In this document: piece by piece, positions 1 through 5,195 of the stretch | Layout of the letters: each line of letters opens with the position of its first letter | Position numbering within the stretch: the stretch's first letter is position 1 | Origin: Acidocella sp. | GTDB lineage: Bacteria > Pseudomonadota > Alphaproteobacteria > Acetobacterales > Acetobacteraceae | NCBI GenBank assembly: GCA_028687415.1 | Contig: JAQUAC010000163.1 | Coordinates: 1-5,656 of the forward strand | Length of the DNA stretch: 5,656 bases | Reading direction: 5' to 3' | The notes under the pieces: generated by a model | The model's input: the letters and a program-made list of their open reading frames with translations, nothing else | Databases searched by the model: none | What the model was told of the DNA's origin: nothing | Made by a program: the position numbers and the translations under genes

Positions 1-489
1 CGCCACGGCCTCATACGTAAGGGTGCCGGAGCGGGAGACGATGCCGATGGAGCCGCGTTTGTGGATGTGGCCCGGCATGATGCCGATCTTGCACTCGTCC
101 GGGGTGATCACGCCCGGGCAGTTCGGCCCGATGAGGCGGGACTTGGAGCCGGAGAGGGCACGCTTGACCTTGACCATGTCCAGCACCGGGATGCCCTCGG
201 TGATGCAGACGATCAGTTCCATCCCGGCGTCGATGGCTTCCAGGATGGAGTCAGCCGCGTACGGCGGCGGCACGTAGATGGCCGAGGCGTTGGCGCCGGT
301 TGTTTCCTTGGCCTCGTGCACGGTGTTGAACACTGGCAGGTCGGTGTGCTTCTGGCCGCCCTTGCCGGGGGTCACGCCGCCAACAACCTTGGTGCCGTAT
401 GCGAGGGCCTGCTCGGAGTGGAACGTGCCCTGAGCGCCGGTGAAGCCCTGGGTGATGACCTTGGTGTTCTGGTTGACGAGAATGGCCAT
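1..489 (-). CDS. sucD: Succinyl-CoA synthetase alpha subunit, N-terminal part (cut by left edge)
   Basis: Alpha subunit of succinyl-CoA ligase (ADP-forming), which interconverts succinyl-CoA and succinate with substrate-level phosphorylation in the cytoplasmic TCA cycle. The first 163 residues of an expected ~290 are present, and the reading frame runs off position 1 in phase. The protein opens MAILVNQNTKVITQGFTGAQ. The GFTGAQG loop (15-21) is the CoA-binding Rossmann motif, followed by the VGGVTPGKGG segment (36-45), the YVPPPYAADSILEA segment (72-85), and RLIGPNCPGVITP (118-130). All are standard in SucD. The phosphorylated active-site histidine lies in the missing C-terminal half and cannot be checked. 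The start ATG (489-487) overlaps the sucC stop by one base (TAATG), so translation is probably coupled. Identification is very secure. Confidence 0.97.
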   Translation of the reverse strand, partial: MAILVNQNTKVITQGFTGAQGTFHSEQALAYGTKVVGGVTPGKGGQKHTDLPVFNTVHEAKETTGANASAIYVPPPYAADSILEAIDAGMELIVCITEGIPVLDMVKVKRALSGSKSRLIGPNCPGVITPDECKIGIMPGHIHKRGSIGIVSRSGTLTYEAVA

Positions 490-1685
490 TACGCGGCTTC
501 CTTCACGGCTTTGACGATTTTCTCAGCGGCGTCGGCCAGATTATCGGCCGGGATGATGGGCAGGCCGGACTTGGCCATGATATCCTTGCCGAGCTGGACG
601 TTCGTGCCTTCCAGGCGCACGACCAGCGGCACGGAGAGCGACAGCTCGCGCGCCGCGGCAACCACGCCCTCGGCAATAACGTCGCACCGCATGATGCCGC
701 CGAAGATGTTGACCAGAATGCCTTCCACGTGCGGGTCGGACAGGATGATCTTGAACGCCGCCGTTACGCGCTCCTTGGTGGCGCCGCCGCCGACATCCAG
801 GAAGTTGGCGGGCTCGGCGCCGTAGAGCTTGATGATGTCCATGGTCGCCATGGCCAGACCGGCGCCGTTGACCATGCAGCCGATATTGCCGTCCAGCGCC
901 ACGTAAGAGAGGTTGTACTTGTTGGCTTCCAGCTCTTTCGGGTCTTCCTCGCTCTCGTCGCGGAGCTTCTCGATCTCCGGGTGACGGTAGAGGGCGTTGT
1001 CATCGAAGCTCACCTTGGCGTCGAGCGCATAGATCTCGCCGGCGCCGGTGACGACCAGCGGGTTGATCTCGATGATCGCGGCATCCAGGGAGTTGAACGC
1101 CTCGAAGATGCTGCTGACGAACTTGGCGAAGGTGGCAATCTGCTTGCCTTCGAGGCCCAGGCCGTAGGCCAGCTTGCGGGCATGGAAGGGGGAGATGCCG
1201 GAGGCCGGGTCAACCGGGGCGCGCAGGATCTTCTCGGGGTGGTGCTCGGCCACTTCCTCAATCTCCATGCCGCCTTCGGTGGAGGCGACGATCACGACCT
1301 CGGAAACCGAGCGGTCGATGAGAAGGGAGAGGTACAGCTCGCGCTTGATGTCGCAGCCAGCTTCCACATACACGCGGTGGACCTGACGGCCAGCCGGGCC
1401 GGTCTGCTTGGTGATCAGCGTGTGGCCGATCATCGCGGCGGCGGCGTCACGGACTTCGTCCAGGCTCTTGGCCAAGCGCACGCCGCCCTTGCCGGCGGGG
1501 TCTTCCTTGAACTTACCGGCGCCGCGGCCACCGGCATGAATCTGGGATTTGACGACGTAGACGGGGCCGGGGAGCTTCTTGGCGGCGTCCACGGCTTCTT
1601 CGGGCGTCCAGGCGACATAGCCGTCGAGAACTGCGACGCCATAGGCCTTCAGCAGTTCTTTGCCCTGATATTCATGAATATTCAT
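489..1685 (-). CDS. sucC: Succinyl-CoA synthetase beta subunit
   Basis: Beta, nucleotide-binding subunit of succinyl-CoA ligase; it pairs with SucD to form the cytoplasmic TCA-cycle enzyme. It is a full-length 398-residue protein, the usual size for alphaproteobacterial SucC. The N-terminus MNIHEYQGKELLKAYGV is characteristic. The ATP-grasp domain covers roughly residues 5-230, with the glycine-rich HAGGRGAGKF loop (50-59). N208 in EINPL and D222 in ALDAK are spaced as the Mg-binding Asn/Asp pair of the E. coli enzyme. The C-terminal CoA-ligase domain (about 260-390) shows DGNIGCMVNGAGLAM (265-279), FLDVGGGA (295-302) and NIFGGIMRCDVIAEG (326-340). The ATG at 1685 has only a weak purine stretch (AGGTAGG) about 11 bases upstream. 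No frameshift or missing key residue is seen. It is upstream of and overlaps sucD by one base. Confidence 0.98.
   Translation of the reverse strand: MNIHEYQGKELLKAYGVAVLDGYVAWTPEEAVDAAKKLPGPVYVVKSQIHAGGRGAGKFKEDPAGKGGVRLAKSLDEVRDAAAAMIGHTLITKQTGPAGRQVHRVYVEAGCDIKRELYLSLLIDRSVSEVVIVASTEGGMEIEEVAEHHPEKILRAPVDPASGISPFHARKLAYGLGLEGKQIATFAKFVSSIFEAFNSLDAAIIEINPLVVTGAGEIYALDAKVSFDDNALYRHPEIEKLRDESEEDPKELEANKYNLSYVALDGNIGCMVNGAGLAMATMDIIKLYGAEPANFLDVGGGATKERVTAAFKIILSDPHVEGILVNIFGGIMRCDVIAEGVVAAARELSLSVPLVVRLEGTNVQLGKDIMAKSGLPIIPADNLADAAEKIVKAVKEAA
499..502 (-). promoter_or_regulatory. Ribosome binding site for sucD inside the end of sucC
   Basis: On the minus strand the sequence GAAGGAAGCCGCGTAATG places AGGA nine bases before the sucD ATG. 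The site lies within the last codons of sucC. It supports the ATG at 489 as the sucD start and lets sucD be translated either by coupling or by independent entry. Confidence 0.6.
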
Positions 1686-1788
1686 TTGGAGTTCAGCCTA
1701 CCTGTTTCTGGAGTTTCAATAGAGGCGTTATTGGGCGTGCTACCCTAATCGTCATGGCCGGGCAAGACGGGATTGCGCCGCCGTGGAT
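1686..1788. other. zapE-sucC spacer with sucC leader; no clear promoter or terminator
   Basis: These 103 bases separate the zapE stop from the sucC start. On the minus strand there is a possible small hairpin (ATT-GGG paired with CCC-AAT, with one bulged T/A and a 7-base loop, positions 1730-1749). It has no following U-tract, so it is not a convincing terminator. The best promoter-like pair on the minus strand is TTGCCC (1765-1760), 17 bases, then TAGCAC (1742-1737), which matches the sigma-70 consensus poorly. sucCD may therefore be read through from zapE or use a weak or non-consensus promoter here. There is no coding potential and no trace of mdh. Confidence 0.4.
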
Positions 1789-2940
1789 TCAGGTGAGATG
1801 CGGCAAAGCGAGATAGGTTTCGCTTTGCATTTCCTCTAGCCGCGAGGCTGTGCGCTCGAAGATTTTGGCCCCTGTACCGGCGCGGTACAACTCATCCGGG
1901 TAGGCGGCGGCGGAGGCGTAGAGCTTCACCCGATGCTCGTAGAGCGCGTCGATGAGCGTGACGAAGCGCCGGGCTTCGTCGAAGTTATCGGGTGAGAGGC
2001 GGGGGACGCCGTCGATGAGAAGGGTATGGTACAGCGTGGCCAGGGCCAGATAGTCGCCCGGCCCCAGCGGTACGCTGCAAAGGGCGTGGAAGTCGAACCG
2101 CGCCACCCCGGCGGCGGCGAGCGGCACCACCAGTGTGCGCCCGGCAAGGATGATCTTGTCCGGCTTCGGCGTCTCGCCCATGGTCAGCTCGGAGAAGACG
2201 AGGTCCATGGCCGCGTCCGCCTGGTGGTCCACCGGTACGTACCAGGCTTTCAGCCCGTGTACCCGCCCGCGCCGGTAATCCTGCACGGAATCCAGCACCA
2301 GCACGTCCAGATGCTTCTTGATGAGGGCGATGAAGGGCAGGAAGGCATCGCGCCCCGGCTGACCCTTGTACAGATCGTCCGGCAGCGTGTTGGAGGTGGC
2401 GACGATGACGACGTTGCGGGCGAACAGCGCCTCGAACAGCCGGCCCAGGATCATGGCGTCCACGATGTCATGCACCTGGAACTCGTCGAAGCAGAGCAGC
2501 GCCGCCTCATTGGCGATCTGGTCAGCCAGAGGCGGGATCGGGTCGTCAATCTCGGGGTGGTTGTGCTTGATGGCATGGAAGCGCCGGTGCGCATCCTGCA
2601 TGAACTCGTCGAAGTGGATGCGCTTTTTGCGGGGTACGTCAGCCGCCTCGAAGAACAAATCCATGAGCATGGATTTACCGCGTCCGACCTCGCCCACGAT
2701 GTAGAGTCCGTTCGGGTGGTCCTGCACCTCGTCCACCTGCTTGCGGCGGAGCAGCTTGCCGACCCAGCCATTGGCCGGGGTCTTCGGGCTGGGGTTGTAG
2801 CCGCGCAGCTTGGCCCATAGGTCTTGCAGATGCTCGGCGGCGAGGGCCTGGGCCGGGTCGTAGGCAAGAGTGCCGGCGGCGATGCGGGCGCGGTAGGCCG
2901 GGATGACACCGGCTGTCTGGGGGAGGGTGGTGCTGGGCAT
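1789..2940 (-). CDS. zapE: Cell division protein ZapE / AFG1-family P-loop ATPase
   Basis: AFG1-like ATPase. In E. coli, ZapE is a cytoplasmic ATPase that acts at the Z-ring late in division and under stress; the mitochondrial homologue AFG1/LACE1 is linked to respiratory-complex turnover. From the ATG at 2940 the product is 383 residues, normal for the family. Motifs are Walker A GEVGRGKS (83-90) and the family sequence RIHFDEFMQDAHRRFH (107-122). Walker B is LLCFDEFQVHDIVDAMILGR (148-167), followed by a sensor-like ATSN (181-184), then FLPFI (200-204). The C-terminal signature FERTASRLEEMQS (361-373) is also present. The frame can be extended six codons to a TTG at 2958, but GAGG then abuts that TTG with no spacing, so the ATG is preferred. 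The ATG itself lacks a clear Shine-Dalgarno sequence. It is transcribed toward sucCD and divergently from the gene at 3060. Confidence 0.95.
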   Translation of the reverse strand: MPSTTLPQTAGVIPAYRARIAAGTLAYDPAQALAAEHLQDLWAKLRGYNPSPKTPANGWVGKLLRRKQVDEVQDHPNGLYIVGEVGRGKSMLMDLFFEAADVPRKKRIHFDEFMQDAHRRFHAIKHNHPEIDDPIPPLADQIANEAALLCFDEFQVHDIVDAMILGRLFEALFARNVVIVATSNTLPDDLYKGQPGRDAFLPFIALIKKHLDVLVLDSVQDYRRGRVHGLKAWYVPVDHQADAAMDLVFSELTMGETPKPDKIILAGRTLVVPLAAAGVARFDFHALCSVPLGPGDYLALATLYHTLLIDGVPRLSPDNFDEARRFVTLIDALYEHRVKLYASAAAYPDELYRAGTGAKIFERTASRLEEMQSETYLALPHLT

Positions 2941-3059
2941 GCTTGGCCGATACTGCAACCTCGGGCACCGTGCAACAAGGTCAAGAGCTATGCCGGGATT
3001 TGGCAGAGCCTTGCGAATTTGGACGGCTAAGGTTAACGCCTAACGGCCCTTTAATACGG
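2941..3059. promoter_or_regulatory. Divergent intergenic region with start signals for zapE and the rightward cluster
   Basis: This 119-base spacer lies between two divergent genes, so promoters in both directions are expected. It is visibly less GC-rich than the genes. Toward zapE (minus strand) there is a TTGACC hexamer (2984-2979) without a good partner, and a TTGCAC (2975-2970), 17 bases, TATCGG (2952-2947) pair that would start transcription almost at the zapE ATG. Toward the right, TTTAAT (3050-3055) matches the -10 consensus at five of six bases but has no good -35 at proper distance. These assignments are weak; only the existence of divergent promoters is well supported by layout. Confidence 0.4.
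3025..3048. repeat. Imperfect dyad upstream of the oxygenase gene
   Basis: GGCTAAGG (3025-3032) can pair with CCTAACGGCC (3039-3048) across a TTAACG loop, with one A-A mismatch and a two-base bulge. It sits just before the TTTAAT hexamer, a place where an operator or leader hairpin could act. It is short and imperfect and could be chance. Confidence 0.2.
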
Positions 3060-3704
3060 ATGACGGCTATGGATGCACTGGATTTTGACGCCTTGCGAGC
3101 CGTGGAGGTCTCTGACGATCCGTTCACACATATTCTGCTGCCGCGTTTCGTGAAACCAGCGGCGCTGCAAGCCGTGTTCGCCGCGCTGCCGCCGATGAAG
3201 GGGCGGGGGAGCTTTCCCATTGAGGCGCTGAAGCTGGGCGCGGCGGCGCGGGAGGCCATCGCCGGGCTGCAAAGTGAGACATTCCGGAACATCGTGGCGG
3301 AGAAATTCGGGCTGGATCTGAAGGGCGCGCCGGTGATGACCACGCTGCGCGGTAATTCCGGGGCGCAGGATGGGCGTATCCATACGGATTCCCTGGCCAA
3401 GCGCGTGACCATTCTGCTGTACCTCAACCCCGGCAACGGCGAGGCCTGGGCGAGGCAGGAGGGCTGCCTGCGCCTGTTGCGCGGGCCGGATGGCCTGGAG
3501 AATTACGCGGCGGAGGTGCCGCCGGTGGATGGCACGCTGCTCGTCTTCCCCAACGGCCCCACCACCTGGCACGGGCATAAGACCTATATCGGCCAGCGCT
3601 ATGTGGTGCAGATGAACTACATGACCACCAGCGCCAAGGCGAAAGCGGAGATGCGGCGGCACCATCTCTCCGCCTTCGTCAAACGCCTGACGCGGGCGGC
3701 CTGA
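3060..3704 (+). CDS. 2-oxoglutarate/Fe(II)-dependent dioxygenase-like protein, substrate unknown
   Basis: Probable member of the 2OG-Fe(II) oxygenase superfamily (prolyl-hydroxylase-like fold), which typically hydroxylates a substrate using Fe(II), O2 and 2-oxoglutarate. The 214-residue product has the expected iron triad: H108 and D110 in GRIHTDSLAKRVTILLYLN (105-123), then the distal H171 in FPNGPTTWHGHKTYIGQR (163-180). R180, nine residues after H171, fits the 2-oxoglutarate-binding basic residue. The region before residue 90 is a variable N-terminal part; no signal peptide or membrane span is seen, so it is likely cytoplasmic. The frame stays open upstream to a TTG at 2943, but that would overlap the zapE start region and the added residues look non-coding. 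ATG 3060 is chosen; ATG 3069, preceded by GGA at eight bases, is almost as good and would drop three residues. It is first in the rightward cluster, with the next gene four bases on. The substrate cannot be read from sequence. Confidence 0.82.
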   Translation: MTAMDALDFDALRAVEVSDDPFTHILLPRFVKPAALQAVFAALPPMKGRGSFPIEALKLGAAAREAIAGLQSETFRNIVAEKFGLDLKGAPVMTTLRGNSGAQDGRIHTDSLAKRVTILLYLNPGNGEAWARQEGCLRLLRGPDGLENYAAEVPPVDGTLLVFPNGPTTWHGHKTYIGQRYVVQMNYMTTSAKAKAEMRRHHLSAFVKRLTRAA

Positions 3705-3708
3705 GCCG

Positions 3709-4455
3709 ATGCTGGCGGGGCGGAAGGTCGCGGTTATCCTCCCGGCCTATAACGCGGCGCGCACGCTGGAGCGCACCTATGCGGAGATTCCGCGCGAGAT
3801 TGTGGACGATGTGATCCTGACAGATGACGGCAGCCGGGACGACACGGCGGAGATCTCGCGCCGGCTGGGTATTCACACGCTGGTGCATGACCACAACCGG
3901 GGCTACGGCGCCAACCAGAAGACCTGCTATGCCGAGGCGCTGGCGCGGGGCGCGGACATCGTGGTGATGCTGCACCCGGACTACCAGTATTCGCCGAAGC
4001 TGGTCGCCGCCATGGCCTCCATGATCGCCTCCGGGCATTACGACGTGGTGCTGGGGTCGCGCATCCTGGGGCGCGGGGCGCTGAAGGGCGGTATGCCTCT
4101 ATATAAGTATATCGCCAATCGGGCGTTGACCTTTGCCGAGAACATCCTGCTGGGGTTGAAGCTCTCGGAATACCATACCGGCTATCGCGCCTGGTCGGCC
4201 AAGGTGCTGCGGGCCTTGCCGCTGGCGCGCTGCTCGGATGATTTCGTCTTCGACAACGAGATGCTGGCCCAGGCGGCTTATGCGGGGTTCGAGATCGGCG
4301 AGATATCCTGCCCGACGAAATATTTCCCCGAGGCGTCGTCAATCAATTTTAAGCGATCAGTGGTGTACGGGCTGGGCGTGCTGCGCACGGCGGCGGAATA
4401 CCGTCTGGCCTATTGGGGGCTGCGGGCCTCCCCGCTCTTCGGGCATGCGCCGTAG
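3709..4455 (+). CDS. Family 2 glycosyltransferase, polyprenyl/dolichol-phosphate mannose synthase-like
   Basis: GT-A fold glycosyltransferase of 248 residues, similar to the DPM/DPG synthase group, which moves a sugar from a nucleotide sugar to a polyprenyl phosphate on the cytoplasmic face of the membrane. The N-terminal strand KVAVILPAYNAARTLERT (6-23) is typical. DDGSRDDT (39-46) binds the nucleotide. GYGANQKTCYAEAL (65-78) is the usual helix after it. The metal-site region is VVMLHPDYQYSP (85-96), where the usual first Asp of DxD is replaced by His (H89-P90-D91). The segment GSRILGRGALKGGMPLYKYI (116-135), HTGYRAW (156-162) and FDNEMLAQA (181-189) are characteristic of the group. The C-terminus has no transmembrane helices, unlike GtrB/ArnC-type members, so it is soluble or peripheral. 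Its ATG lies four bases after the oxygenase stop, with little Shine-Dalgarno match, suggesting coupled translation. The donor sugar and acceptor lipid are unknown. Confidence 0.9.
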   Translation: MLAGRKVAVILPAYNAARTLERTYAEIPREIVDDVILTDDGSRDDTAEISRRLGIHTLVHDHNRGYGANQKTCYAEALARGADIVVMLHPDYQYSPKLVAAMASMIASGHYDVVLGSRILGRGALKGGMPLYKYIANRALTFAENILLGLKLSEYHTGYRAWSAKVLRALPLARCSDDFVFDNEMLAQAAYAGFEIGEISCPTKYFPEASSINFKRSVVYGLGVLRTAAEYRLAYWGLRASPLFGHAP

Positions 4456-5137
4456 CGCGGTTGCGGCGCTGGTCGCCGCCGCCGGGCTGTCGCTTGTTGC
4501 CTCGGTGCTGGCCGGGCCGCGTCTGGCCGGGGCGGTGGTGGCGGGGGCGGCGTTTCTGCGCGGTGCCGGGCTGGAGGGCTGGCTGATCTTCACCGGGGCG
4601 GTGCTGCTGGCGGCACTTGTGGGCATTGTGCCCGGGGCGCTGCTGGGGGTGGCGGCGGGGGTAATTTTCGGTGTTGCCATAGGCTTCGGTCTGAGTGCCG
4701 CGGGCATTCTGGCGGGGGCGGGGCTGGCCTTCGGGCTCAGCCGCTCGGTGCTGCGGCCTTATATAGGTGCGGCGTTGCGCCGGCACGGGGTTTTGGCGCG
4801 GCTGGATGGTGTCATCGCCACCGATGGCTGGCGGCTGGTGGCGCTGCTGCGCGTCTCGCCGGTCATGCCTTTCTCTCTTACGTCCTACGCGCTCGGTTTT
4901 TCCGGCATTACGCTGCGGGACTACGTGCTGGGCACGCTCGCCTCGCTGCCCGCATTGCTGGGTTATGTCGCCATCGGCGCGTTGGGTGGCTGGGGGGCGA
5001 GGCTCAGCCATGGGCCGCAGCACGGCATTCATCTGGCGCTGCTGGCTCTGGGTGTGGTGGCCACGCTTGGACTCGTGCTGCACCTCTCCCGGCTGCTGCG
5101 CCGTGCCTTGGCGCTGCCCGGAGATGCACCCGCATAG
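4445..5137 (+). CDS. TVP38/TMEM64 family (DedA superfamily, VTT domain) inner-membrane protein
   Basis: Integral membrane protein of 230 residues with a VTT/SNARE-associated domain, usual length for the family. Some members of this superfamily act as lipid translocases or scramblases, including DedA-type undecaprenyl-phosphate transporters; the role of most bacterial TVP38 proteins is unproven. Hydrophobic segments are visible at about 5-23, 46-80, 84-98, 158-182 and 194-216. The first signature GIVPGALLGVAAGVIFGV (60-77) has the conserved Pro-Gly. The second, LLRVSPVMPFSLTSYALG (134-151), followed by ITLRDYVLGTLASLPALLGY (155-174), is the family's re-entrant-loop region with conserved Arg and prolines. 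The ATG at 4445 overlaps the end of the glycosyltransferase gene by 11 bases; the frame is open further upstream to 4238, but that stretch is out-of-frame glycosyltransferase sequence. Translational coupling is likely. Confidence 0.88.
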   Translation: MRRSAVAALVAAAGLSLVASVLAGPRLAGAVVAGAAFLRGAGLEGWLIFTGAVLLAALVGIVPGALLGVAAGVIFGVAIGFGLSAAGILAGAGLAFGLSRSVLRPYIGAALRRHGVLARLDGVIATDGWRLVALLRVSPVMPFSLTSYALGFSGITLRDYVLGTLASLPALLGYVAIGALGGWGARLSHGPQHGIHLALLALGVVATLGLVLHLSRLLRRALALPGDAPA

Positions 5138-5187
5138 GGGAATGCTGCATATTGCCGGTTCCGCCAGAGAGAAAATCCGTTTAGGGT

Positions 5188-5193
5188 GAGGTG
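5188..5193 (+). promoter_or_regulatory. Ribosome binding site fixing the pgsA start
   Basis: GAGGTG, a good match to the anti-Shine-Dalgarno sequence, is followed by AC and then ATG at 5196 (GAGG to ATG spacing of four bases). It is the best ribosome site in the rightward cluster, so pgsA can be translated independently of the genes before it. The 58-base gap 5138-5195 holds no terminator-like hairpin and no strong promoter match. Confidence 0.65.
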
Positions 5194-5195
5194 AC

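Noticed and set aside
61..825. Plus-strand open frame of about 254 codons opposite sucD and sucC
   Set aside because: It spans the sucD-sucC junction on the opposite strand, has no family features, and is explained by codon bias of the real genes.
729..1748. Long plus-strand open frame of about 339 codons covering most of sucC in antisense
   Set aside because: It is a typical high-GC shadow of a secure gene on the other strand; the translation shows no recognisable family and sucC is unmistakable.
1730..1749. Hairpin in the zapE-sucC gap as a terminator for zapE
   Set aside because: The stem is only six pairs with a bulge and no run of T follows on the minus strand.
2026..2820. Plus-strand open frame of about 264 codons opposite zapE
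   Set aside because: Antisense shadow of zapE, which has all its ATPase motifs.
2941..2958. TTG start for zapE six codons upstream of the ATG
   Set aside because: The only purine-rich site (GAGG) directly touches the TTG, leaving no spacing, and the family N-terminus does not need the extra residues.
2943..3059. N-terminal extension of the oxygenase frame to a TTG at 2943
   Set aside because: It would occupy the whole divergent promoter region, its sequence does not resemble the family, and it lacks a ribosome site.
4098..4110. TCTATATAAGTAT, resembling a TATA box or -10 element
   Set aside because: It lies inside the conserved PLYKYIAN codons of the glycosyltransferase and is explained by Tyr, Lys and Ile codons.
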